Positions 16,615-23,961 of a stretch of DNA of 38,125 nt are shown piece by piece; within the stretch, counting starts at the first letter, position 1; every line of letters begins with the position of its first letter. The translations under genes were made by a program, and so were the position numbers. Below the pieces are notes generated by a model. That model saw only the letters and a program-made list of their open reading frames with translations. It ran no database searches and had not been told where the DNA came from. Source of the DNA: Oscillospiraceae bacterium (GTDB lineage: Bacteria > Bacillota > Clostridia > Oscillospirales > Ruminococcaceae); assembly GCA_009780025.1 (NCBI GenBank), contig WRAV01000002.1:1-38125 (forward strand), read 5' to 3'.

Positions 16615-17338
16615 TCTGCCACTCCCCTTTTTTACGAACCGCCTGCCGGCAATATAGAATATGAAAAGCGCTGCTCAGGCGGTTAAGGCTCTGCAATATA
16701 TCTTTTCTCACAGCTTCCCCACCCTCGTCTGTAAATGCTGCCACAGCCGCTAACTCGACTTCCCGCGCTGAGGCTCTGAGGCTGTTGAGGCAAACTGCAA
16801 GCTCCCCCATCTTGTATGACGGCGGGCGAAATGGCATACCGCAAAACTTTTCCGGGTCGTGCGAAGCTTTGCGCAGAGCTGCCTCGTCCATTCCGAGAAG
16901 GGCGTCCCACTCGAATGGTTCCTCTTTGACCTCGCAGGCGAGCAGCCGGCGCAGAAAACCAAGTACCTCTTCGAGCTCTAAAACAAGCGCACGCTCAGCC
17001 TGCTTCTCGGCAAGAACCTGCCCTTCCAGCACTTTAGCTTGCAGGCAGTCAAGCTTCCCGCGCAGAGCTATTCGCGGGTGGGTCTTGGGAACCAGGTAAT
17101 TCCCGTACAGATGAGTCATGTGTTCGGGCTTTACCCGGTAACGGCGACCCGCGTTGTCTTTGTATCCACTCTTAAAAGCGCAGGGTGTCTCGTCTTCTTT
17201 ACACCAAACCAGTTTAATGTGGTGCTCGCGGATATAGTCCCGTGCCGCCGGGGTTAACACATCCCCCGAAGCAAGGCACAACTCCCCAGAGGGGTTTGCG
17301 CCGCGGCGCGCACGCAGTATGTTTTCGGTTATCAGCAT
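16598..17338 (-). CDS. eutT: EutT-type corrinoid adenosyltransferase
   Basis: It makes adenosylcobalamin, the cofactor of ethanolamine ammonia-lyase, from ATP and reduced cobalamin. The N-terminal region contains SGDVLTPAARDYIREHHIKL at about residues 24-43. The adenosyltransferase helical bundle follows, with KTHPRIALRGKLDCLQAKV near 85-103. The metal-binding HX11CCX2C motif reported for Salmonella EutT is not seen; there is one cysteine after LD. ATG follows AAGGAGG by 6 bases. The 3' end overlaps the start of pduL by 17 bases. Confidence 0.92.
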   Translation of the reverse strand: MLITENILRARRGANPSGELCLASGDVLTPAARDYIREHHIKLVWCKEDETPCAFKSGYKDNAGRRYRVKPEHMTHLYGNYLVPKTHPRIALRGKLDCLQAKVLEGQVLAEKQAERALVLELEEVLGFLRRLLACEVKEEPFEWDALLGMDEAALRKASHDPEKFCGMPFRPPSYKMGELAVCLNSLRASAREVELAAVAAFTDEGGEAVRKDILQSLNRLSSAFHILYCRQAVRKKGEWQSGHDE

Positions 17339-17372
17339 TCGCGCCCTCCTTTAGTTTGTTATTCGAGTGGAG

Positions 17373-17660
17373 TTATTTTCCGCCCGCTTTGGGGAGAATC
17401 ATCTCAACTTCAGCGTGTGGGCGGGGTATAACATGGACGCTCTTGAGCTCGCCGATATTAGCCGCCGCAGACGCGCCGGCGTCAACCGCAGCTTTTACCG
17501 CGCCTACATCCCCGCGAACCATAATGGTTACAAGACCGCCGCCCACCAAAGTTTTGCCTACAAGAGTCACATTTGCGGCCTTAACCATTGCGTCCGCAGC
17601 CTCAATTGCGGCAACAAGTCCTTTTGTTTCCAGCATTCCAAGTGCCTGTAAAGCAGACAT
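17373..17660 (-). CDS. eutM: EutM/PduA-type hexameric shell protein (second copy)
   Basis: A single BMC-H domain that tiles the flat faces of the shell. Starting at the ATG at 17660, supported by AAGGGGAA upstream, it has 95 residues; upstream in-frame codons overlap the previous gene and lack a ribosome site. The core is [20 protein letters not shown], then [20 protein letters not shown], then [13 protein letters not shown]. It shares 77 of 88 aligned residues with the next gene upstream. The pore loop reads VGGG, with glycine where Salmonella PduA has serine (IGSG). Confidence 0.95.
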   Translation of the reverse strand: MSALQALGMLETKGLVAAIEAADAMVKAANVTLVGKTLVGGGLVTIMVRGDVGAVKAAVDAGASAAANIGELKSVHVIPRPHAEVEMILPKAGGK

Positions 17661-17661
17661 A

Positions 17662-17967
17662 TTATTTTTCCCCTTTCTTGGCATCATCCCCGGCCTTTGG
17701 CAGAATCAGCTCGACCTCGCTGTGCGGGCGGGGAATTACGTGCACACTTACCAACTCTCCGACTTTTTCAGCCGCTGCGGCACCGGCGTCAACCGCAGCC
17801 TTAACAGCGCCCACGTCCCCGCGGACCATAACGGTTACGAGGCCGCCGCCTACAAGGGTTTTGCCCACAAGAGTGACATTAGCCGCCTTAACCATTGCGT
17901 CTGCAGCCTCAATCGAGCCTACCAAGCCTTTTGTTTCTACCATTCCCAGTGCGTGAAGTGTTGCCAT
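17662..17967 (-). CDS. eutM: EutM/PduA-type hexameric shell protein (first copy)
   Basis: A BMC-H protein of 101 residues, probably one of the two main shell tiles. The core [20 protein letters not shown] and [20 protein letters not shown] is followed by [19 protein letters not shown] and a short charged tail DDAKKGEK absent from its neighbour. The stop codon lies one base before the start codon of the second copy, so the pair is a tandem duplication with coupled translation. Differences are concentrated in the helix after DAG and in the tail, where hexamer edges and faces may differ. Confidence 0.95.
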   Translation of the reverse strand: MATLHALGMVETKGLVGSIEAADAMVKAANVTLVGKTLVGGGLVTVMVRGDVGAVKAAVDAGAAAAEKVGELVSVHVIPRPHSEVELILPKAGDDAKKGEK

Positions 17968-18002
17968 TTTCGCTACCTCCTATAGATGATGATTTAATTT
18001 TT

Positions 18003-19475
18003 TTAGCCTTTCCGCTCGGCCATCTGTTGGATGACCTGGCGGGTAATTCTCTCTATCTCTTCGCGGCCAAAACCGCTTTTGGGGGTAGTGTCGGGTAGAC
18101 TTTGCGGCCCCTGCCTTATCTCCTCAAGCTCCCGAACTCCCCACGCCACCCTGCGGATATTCAGCAAGTTCATAGGCGTCACATTGTCCGATGTGGAGTT
18201 TCCGCCCGGTGCGCCGCAGCCAAGAGTGAAGGATGGGGCAAGGTTTGTACTGGCCCCCACTCCGCCAAGGGCGGCCGGAGTGTTTACAAGCAGGCGCATA
18301 ACCGGCTTTTTTAGGGCAAATGCCCGGATAACCGTCTCATCCATTGAGTGGATGACCATCGTATGCCCAAGCCCCTCGCCTTGTAATATCTCTATGCAGC
18401 GGCGGCAGGCGCTCTCCCAGTCTTCCTCTACATAAAAACCTAAGACCGGGCAGAGCTTTTCGCGCGAATATGGGTTTTCATGGCCCACAGTATCCTCTTC
18501 GGATATGAGCACCCGCGTTCCCGGGGGAACCTCTACCCCGGCCATTTCGGCTATAGTCACCGCGCTTCTGCCTACAATGGCGGGGTTCATACCGCCCCCG
18601 CGCATCAGGATTGCGCCTACCCTGTCTGACTCGGCGCCTTTGAGTATGTAGCCGCCTTGTTTTTGCAGCTCACTGAGCACTTTTTCTCGGATGGAACGCT
18701 CTGTCACAATGCTCTGCTCGGAGGCGCAGATGGTGCCGTTATCAAAAGTTTTGCTGTCAAAAATATGCTTGACGGCACGCGGGATATCCGCCGAGCGCTC
18801 GATAAACGCGGGGCCGTTGCCTGCGCCCACCCCAATAGCCGGGGTCCCGGAGGAGTACGCTGCCTTTACCATTCCCGGGCCGCCGGTGGCCAGTATCAGC
18901 CCGGTGTCGGGGTGTTTCATCAGCGCGTCTGTGGCTTGGAAGGTGGGGGTGGCGAGGCAAAGCGCTAAATCTTCCGGGCCGCCAGCCCTGCCAATCGCCT
19001 CTCGGATAATCTTCACCGTCTCGGTAATGCAAGCGAGCGCGTTCGGGTGAGGGCTGAACACCACCGCATTGCCCGCTTTTATAGAAATGAGAGCCTTGAA
19101 TATAACGGTAGATGTAGGGTTTGTAGATGGAATAAGAGCGGCAATAACCCCCACCGGCGAGGCCACCTCAAGGATTTTCTTTTCCTTGTCTTCGGCAATT
19201 ACGCCTATGGTCTTCATATCCTTAATGAACTCGTATACGCTCTGGCTTGCCAGCAGGTTCTTGGCGATTTTGTCGGTCACTATTCCAAAGCCGGTCTCCT
19301 TTGCCGCCTGCTCGGCAAGGGGCCCGGCCATCCCGGCGGTTTCCCGGGCAATCTCTGCGACAAGGTTGTCCACCTGCCGCTGGTCATACTCGGCAAGAAT
19401 TTTCTGCGCGGCCTTTGCTCTGCCGATTAAGTCCCGCGCTTCCTGAATTGAAGCAAGGTCTTTGTCAAGACGCAA
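18003..19475 (-). CDS. eutE: CoA-acylating acetaldehyde dehydrogenase of the microcompartment
   Basis: It converts acetaldehyde, NAD+ and CoA to acetyl-CoA and NADH inside the shell. The aldehyde dehydrogenase fold is shown by ALIPSTNPTSTVIFKAL, LATGGPGMVKAAYSSGTPA, the catalytic segment FDNGTICASEQS (Cys near residue 250) and GCGAPGGNSTSDNVTP. The last 20 residues, after a Pro/Thr linker, form an amphipathic helix (EEIERITRQVIQQM) that looks like a C-terminal encapsulation peptide; enterobacterial EutE and PduP carry theirs at the N-terminus. Translation starts at TTG behind AAGGAGGTGA. Length 490. The name PduP would be equally defensible, but EutBC defines the substrate. Confidence 0.94.
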   Translation of the reverse strand: MRLDKDLASIQEARDLIGRAKAAQKILAEYDQRQVDNLVAEIARETAGMAGPLAEQAAKETGFGIVTDKIAKNLLASQSVYEFIKDMKTIGVIAEDKEKKILEVASPVGVIAALIPSTNPTSTVIFKALISIKAGNAVVFSPHPNALACITETVKIIREAIGRAGGPEDLALCLATPTFQATDALMKHPDTGLILATGGPGMVKAAYSSGTPAIGVGAGNGPAFIERSADIPRAVKHIFDSKTFDNGTICASEQSIVTERSIREKVLSELQKQGGYILKGAESDRVGAILMRGGGMNPAIVGRSAVTIAEMAGVEVPPGTRVLISEEDTVGHENPYSREKLCPVLGFYVEEDWESACRRCIEILQGEGLGHTMVIHSMDETVIRAFALKKPVMRLLVNTPAALGGVGASTNLAPSFTLGCGAPGGNSTSDNVTPMNLLNIRRVAWGVRELEEIRQGPQSLPDTTPKSGFGREEIERITRQVIQQMAERKG

Positions 19476-19489
19476 AATCTCACCTCCTT

Positions 19490-20143
19490 TTAGTAGTCAA
19501 GCGGACTTTCCGCCACCCGGCAGACAGCCTCCGCGAAAGCCTCGCAGGCCGCCTTGCACGCGCTTTGCTCACCTGTCAGCAGCCCGCCTGCGAAGTTAGT
19601 TTCGGTTGGCGGGCCATAGAACAGCGCGAGCCTCACATCCGCTGCCTTCAGGGCAAAATCCAGTGCGTAAAGGGCTTCGGCTGGCGGCGCTATAAGGTAG
19701 GCTAAGGGAGCGCCTTCGTTAACGCCTGCACTCGCTGAGAGAAATGAGCCCGTCCGCGAAACACAGTGGGCGAAGTAAACGATCTCATCCTTCTCGTCCG
19801 CGCTGTAAAAGCACGCTCCCTCGCGGATAAATCGCTGAGCAGCTTCGAGGCCACTGCGTACTTCCTCCGGCGTCTCGCCCGCTAAGATCCCTATGAACTC
19901 GCCGGCTAAACGGGTAGATGCATTACCGGCTCCCGCGTAGAGGCTTTTAGCGTAAGCCACACTGACATCAGCCTTTTTGGTGGCTTCATCCAGAGCGAGA
20001 TAGGCAACATCGTCGCTGTCAGCCGTAATCAGACCAAGGCTTCTCTTTTCTTGTGGCAACCCCAACTCTTTTAGGTATGCCGCGTCTGCGTTTGGAATAA
20101 GCTTTGCGCAAAGTACGCTGGCGCGTATCGGGTCCCCCCTCAT
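19490..20143 (-). CDS. eutL: EutL-type tandem BMC shell protein
   Basis: A trimeric pseudohexameric shell protein with two BMC domains and a gated central pore; it is specific to ethanolamine microcompartments. Residues 1-30 read MRGDPIRASVLCAKLIPNAD, then KRSLGLITADSDDVAYLALDEATKKADV, and the second domain has SAGVNEGAPLAYLIAPPAEALYALD and GPPTETNFAGGLLTG. Length 217 matches EutL. It lies 16 bases after eutC and 14 before the dehydrogenase gene, so it is within one operon. Confidence 0.95.
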   Translation of the reverse strand: MRGDPIRASVLCAKLIPNADAAYLKELGLPQEKRSLGLITADSDDVAYLALDEATKKADVSVAYAKSLYAGAGNASTRLAGEFIGILAGETPEEVRSGLEAAQRFIREGACFYSADEKDEIVYFAHCVSRTGSFLSASAGVNEGAPLAYLIAPPAEALYALDFALKAADVRLALFYGPPTETNFAGGLLTGEQSACKAACEAFAEAVCRVAESPLDY

Positions 20144-20159
20144 AAGCTCACCACCTCTA

Positions 20160-21029
20160 TCATAACTTTAAATCCAGGCCGCTTGCTTTTTCAGTCAACA
20201 TCTTATGTATAAGGTCGGCAATATAGGCTCCCGCCTCCACAGCTGGCGTCCCCCGGCTGTGGATGTTGGAGATCACCGTTCGGCGCGATTCCACCATCCC
20301 CACAGTTGCCCGGTAGGCTATGTATGCGCTCATGCTGCCGGCTATCGCAAGGCCGGGCCGCTCGCCTATCAGCACACAGGTCACTTCGGCGTCCAGTGCT
20401 TCAGATATGGCCTCCATAGCCGGAACCCTCCCATACTTTACGAAAAACGGGGTTCCAATTTCCACACCATGCCGAGAAAGACCGTGACTGATTGCAGGCA
20501 GAATGTTCTCGAGGTTATCTTCCACCGCCCGCGAGCTCAGCCCGTCGCAGGCGTAAACTTGAACTTTTGGGCGCGGGTTACAGCGTTTTTTAATCTCGGC
20601 CAGCGCTTCTTCCCCAAACTGGCGGCCCAAATCGGGCCGTGTCAGATGCTGATTGCGGCAAGAGCACCGTGTCTGAACCGTAAATAGCCCCAAGCGCTCA
20701 AGTAAATCTGGGTTTACTTCTGCATGTACCGCGTCGCTTGCAACCGCGTGGTCGGCGCGCAGAGTTAGCAGTGTCTTTGTCTTCAGCCGTGGCCCCGCCC
20801 TGCCAATGCCAATTCTGGCAGCGGTCTTGCCCATCATCCGGGCAAGGGCTTCCGGGTCGACCGGGTCAGCCAAAAGAGACCTGCTTCTTTGTTCGCTAGA
20901 GGTAAGGTCGGGGAGATTTACCACCTCCGCTTTACCACTTTCCACTTCCGGATTGGCGGTGCTATTGCTGCCCTCCATTCGGCGGAGAACTTCGGCTACA
21001 ATTTCTGCAACCATGGCTTGGTCGCTCAT
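20160..21029 (-). CDS. eutC: ethanolamine ammonia-lyase small subunit
   Basis: With EutB it forms the adenosylcobalamin-dependent lyase that cleaves ethanolamine to acetaldehyde and ammonia. Conserved segments include ARIGIGRAGPRLKTKTLLTL, RADHAVASDAVHAEV, YACDGLSSRAVEDN, VKYGRVPAMEAI and LIGERPGLAIAGSMSAYIAY. The first 18 residues (DQAMVAEIVAEVLRRM) form an amphipathic helix followed by a Ser/Asn-rich linker, the usual encapsulation peptide position in EutC. Length 289. The ATG overlaps the eutB stop codon (ATGA), matching the fixed subunit ratio. Confidence 0.96.
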   Translation of the reverse strand: MSDQAMVAEIVAEVLRRMEGSNSTANPEVESGKAEVVNLPDLTSSEQRSRSLLADPVDPEALARMMGKTAARIGIGRAGPRLKTKTLLTLRADHAVASDAVHAEVNPDLLERLGLFTVQTRCSCRNQHLTRPDLGRQFGEEALAEIKKRCNPRPKVQVYACDGLSSRAVEDNLENILPAISHGLSRHGVEIGTPFFVKYGRVPAMEAISEALDAEVTCVLIGERPGLAIAGSMSAYIAYRATVGMVESRRTVISNIHSRGTPAVEAGAYIADLIHKMLTEKASGLDLKL

Positions 21030-22411
21030 CTGCCCGTCCTCCTCTGCGTAAAGATCGTCGGGTCACCCGCGATTTTGGTGAGCTTGCCATTTTCAAAGAT
21101 GCCCATCCGCTCAAGCCACTTCTCGAAAGCGGGAGCCGGTCTTAGACCCAAAACCTCCCGGATAGCCACCGCATCCTGGTAGGCACTTGTCTGATAATTC
21201 AGCATAATGTCGTCGGTGCCTGGCACGCCGATTATGTAATTACAGCCAGCCGCCGCAAGCAGGAGGGAGAGATTTTCAAGGTCGTTTTGGTCAGCGGCCA
21301 TATGGTTTGTATAGCAGCAGTCGACCCCCATTGGAACTCCGGTCAACTTGCCCATAAAGTGGTCTTCCAGCCCGGCGCGGATAACTTGTCCCCCATTGTA
21401 TAGGTACTCCGGGCCGATAAATCCCACCACCGTATTGACCAGAAAGGGCGAAAACCGCTTTGCGTAGCCGTAACAACGAGCCTCCATGGTCAGCTGGTCG
21501 ACCCCGTGGTGCGCCTGCGAGGAAAGCTCGGAGCCCTGCCCCGTCTCAAAGTAGAGAACATTTGGCCCGGTTGCGCTTCCCTGCTGCTTAAGGAGTTGCC
21601 ACGCTTCCTCGATTATTTCGCTCGTGACGCCAAAAGCCTCGTTCCCCTTCTGGGAGCCAGCTATGCTCTGGAATATGACATCGCAGGGCGCACCTGCGCG
21701 CACCGCCTCTATCTGGGTGGTGATATGGCTCAAGACGCAAATCTGTGTGGGGATAGCAAACTCTTCCTTCACCTCGTGGAAGCGCTTTAGTATCTCTGCC
21801 GTGTTGGCGGCGGTGTCGGTCACCGGGTTTAGACCGATAAGTGCATCGCCGACCCCATAGCTGAGCCCTTCGAAGAGGGAGGCCGTCACACCCTCCACGT
21901 TGTCGGTGGTGTGGTTGGGCTGAAGACGTACCGAAAGCGTACCCGGTAGCCCAACCGTGGTGTTGCAGGTGGCCGGTACGCTAATTTTTTTCGCCGCGTA
22001 AACAAGATCAAGGTTTGACATGAGCTTGGTGAGAGCTGAAATCATCTCGGCGGTAAGGCCGGGAGTGGCCCGGCGGATATCCGCGCTGGTTGTGTTTTCA
22101 TCAAGCAACCACTCGCGCAACTCACTCACCGACCAGCCGGCCATTTTGTTGTAGGCGGGTATGTTTACCCCATCCTGAATAACGCGGGTGACTTCGTCCT
22201 CCTCGTAGGGGACGGCGGGGTTTTCACGTAAATCGCGCAGCAAAAGGTTCGAGATAACTTCTTTTGCGGCAATTCGCTCGGTCACACTTTCTGCTGCAAT
22301 TCCCGCAAGCTTGTCACCGGATTTCTCCTCGTTTGCTTTTCCAAGCACCTCGTTAAGCGACCCGAATATGTATGTATTGCCCGAAAGCACTGTTCTTAAG
22401 TTCATCCTCAT
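21026..22411 (-). CDS. eutB: ethanolamine ammonia-lyase large subunit
   Basis: The catalytic TIM-barrel subunit of the adenosylcobalamin-dependent ethanolamine ammonia-lyase. The 461-residue chain is complete. Recognisable segments are KLMSNLDLVYAAKKISV, NTTVGLPGTLSVRLQPNHTTDNVEG, GDALIGLNPVTDT, FETGQGSELSSQAHHGVDQLTMEARCYG and VNTVVGFIGPEYLYNG, and the late block MGVDCCYTNHMAADQND. Two candidate ATGs are two codons apart (22411 and 22405); the AAAGGGGG site suits the second slightly better. It lies 10 bases after eutA. Confidence 0.97.
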   Translation of the reverse strand: MRMNLRTVLSGNTYIFGSLNEVLGKANEEKSGDKLAGIAAESVTERIAAKEVISNLLLRDLRENPAVPYEEDEVTRVIQDGVNIPAYNKMAGWSVSELREWLLDENTTSADIRRATPGLTAEMISALTKLMSNLDLVYAAKKISVPATCNTTVGLPGTLSVRLQPNHTTDNVEGVTASLFEGLSYGVGDALIGLNPVTDTAANTAEILKRFHEVKEEFAIPTQICVLSHITTQIEAVRAGAPCDVIFQSIAGSQKGNEAFGVTSEIIEEAWQLLKQQGSATGPNVLYFETGQGSELSSQAHHGVDQLTMEARCYGYAKRFSPFLVNTVVGFIGPEYLYNGGQVIRAGLEDHFMGKLTGVPMGVDCCYTNHMAADQNDLENLSLLLAAAGCNYIIGVPGTDDIMLNYQTSAYQDAVAIREVLGLRPAPAFEKWLERMGIFENGKLTKIAGDPTIFTQRRTGR

Positions 22412-22421
22412 CCCCCTTTGC

Positions 22422-23858
22422 TCAACCGAACAGCAGCGTCTTTACGATCACCGGCACCACGAGCCCTTCCCCGATGGGGACGCCTATATCTACGTAGTCT
22501 CCCGGCTGTATGTCCACACAGTCTATACATATTACCGACCGTTTACCCGCAAGCAGGCTCTCGAGCTGATGGCCTAGCGCCTTTGCCATATCAGCCTGTA
22601 AGCAGACTAACAGCGGCAACTCCGGCGCTAGAGCCTTATCCGCACCCTGGGCAAGGCAGTGGGCAAGCCCCTTTACTCTCTGGTAGGTCGGGCTTTTCTC
22701 GCCTCTAAGTGATACCAGCAGGTTACTCTGCGCGCTTTGCTCCAAAGTATCGCGGATTCTATCACTGAGAAGCTGAACTTCGCCCACGAACAGTCGTTCT
22801 TCTTCGCTCTTTGAAAAGCAAAGGGCCGGCAGGTTTTTGAGGGGCAACACCCCTTTGTCGCAAAAGACCGTACTACCGCTGACATTGATCGTGTGGCTGC
22901 CTGCCCCTATAACGGTTGCCCGTATGGTCTGGGCAGGGTTTATCATTTTGTACCGGCGCAGCAACTTCCCCTCTGCCACTGCCCTGCCCAGCAGCATACC
23001 AATGTCGCCGTATGGGAAAAGCCGGTCGCCGCCGTAAGTCATCATGCAGTCGGCAACTCCACCTGAAAAAGATATGCAATCGATCCTTCGCGGGAGGGCA
23101 AGCGGCGTGCTCCCCTGTGTTACAAGCGCTTTAGATACCTCATCTTCAGGGGAGAAACCAAGGGCTTGCTCAAGTACATCATTCATCCTGCATGCTATCC
23201 TGCGCAATTGTTCCGCATCTGCCTTTTCCCCAACGGCGATTCGCAGGCCCAAGCTTTGAGCAATGATCTCGGCGCTGCGACTTATATGACGAACCACGCC
23301 GTCCTCGTCCAGTTTTATCAGCCGCCCGCCTATGTTATAGCAGCCTTTGGCAACTACTTCTCCACCACTGAATACGGCTATATTGGTGGTGCCTCCGCCT
23401 ATGTCCAGGTTGGCAACAGTGCAGCTATATTTTTCTGAGTAATCCCTGGCCCCGGAGCCTTTTCCGGCAAGCACCGCTTCAAGGTCAGGGCCTGCCGTGG
23501 TGACGACGAAATCTCCCGCCAGCTCCTCAAGCATGTCCGCAACAGCGCGGGCGTTTTCTCTGCGAGCGCTCTCCCCGGTTATGATGACCGCTCCCGTGGA
23601 CACCTCCCGGGGGGAAACCCCGGCTTTGAGATATTCCTTTTCCAGAAGGGCGCGAACTCTCTCGTTATCAATGATATTCTCGCAGGTCAAGGGTGTAAAG
23701 TGAACGTCGCCGGTATATACAACTTTTTTCTCGACAATATCCATCCTGGGCAGAGAGAAGTATGATGACGTATTTCGCAGAACCAGCTTGCTGAATACGA
23801 CCTGGGTAGTGGTGGTACCCAGGTCTATTCCTACACTAATCAGCTGATAATCCGGCAT
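22422..23858 (-). CDS. eutA: ethanolamine ammonia-lyase reactivating factor
   Basis: An actin/Hsp70-fold ATPase that releases damaged cobalamin from inactivated EutBC so that fresh cofactor can bind. The phosphate-1 motif GIDLGTTTTQVVFSKL lies at residues 10-25, the phosphate-2 motif NLDIGGGTTNIAVFSGGE near 150, and an adenosine-type motif VIGAGSHTINVSGS near 320. Length 478 fits the family. It is the first catalytic-system gene after the transporter, with a 103-base spacer that shows no convincing terminator; ATG follows GAGAGGAGA. Confidence 0.95.
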   Translation of the reverse strand: MPDYQLISVGIDLGTTTTQVVFSKLVLRNTSSYFSLPRMDIVEKKVVYTGDVHFTPLTCENIIDNERVRALLEKEYLKAGVSPREVSTGAVIITGESARRENARAVADMLEELAGDFVVTTAGPDLEAVLAGKGSGARDYSEKYSCTVANLDIGGGTTNIAVFSGGEVVAKGCYNIGGRLIKLDEDGVVRHISRSAEIIAQSLGLRIAVGEKADAEQLRRIACRMNDVLEQALGFSPEDEVSKALVTQGSTPLALPRRIDCISFSGGVADCMMTYGGDRLFPYGDIGMLLGRAVAEGKLLRRYKMINPAQTIRATVIGAGSHTINVSGSTVFCDKGVLPLKNLPALCFSKSEEERLFVGEVQLLSDRIRDTLEQSAQSNLLVSLRGEKSPTYQRVKGLAHCLAQGADKALAPELPLLVCLQADMAKALGHQLESLLAGKRSVICIDCVDIQPGDYVDIGVPIGEGLVVPVIVKTLLFG

Positions 23859-23961
23859 GACCGCGTCTCCTCTCGAGCGTGGATTTGTGCAGCCCGCCTT
23901 GTTGTTCTAGTTCACGCCACACTCAAAGCAGCGATGCGGCATCCGGGCGGTGTAGTATTTT

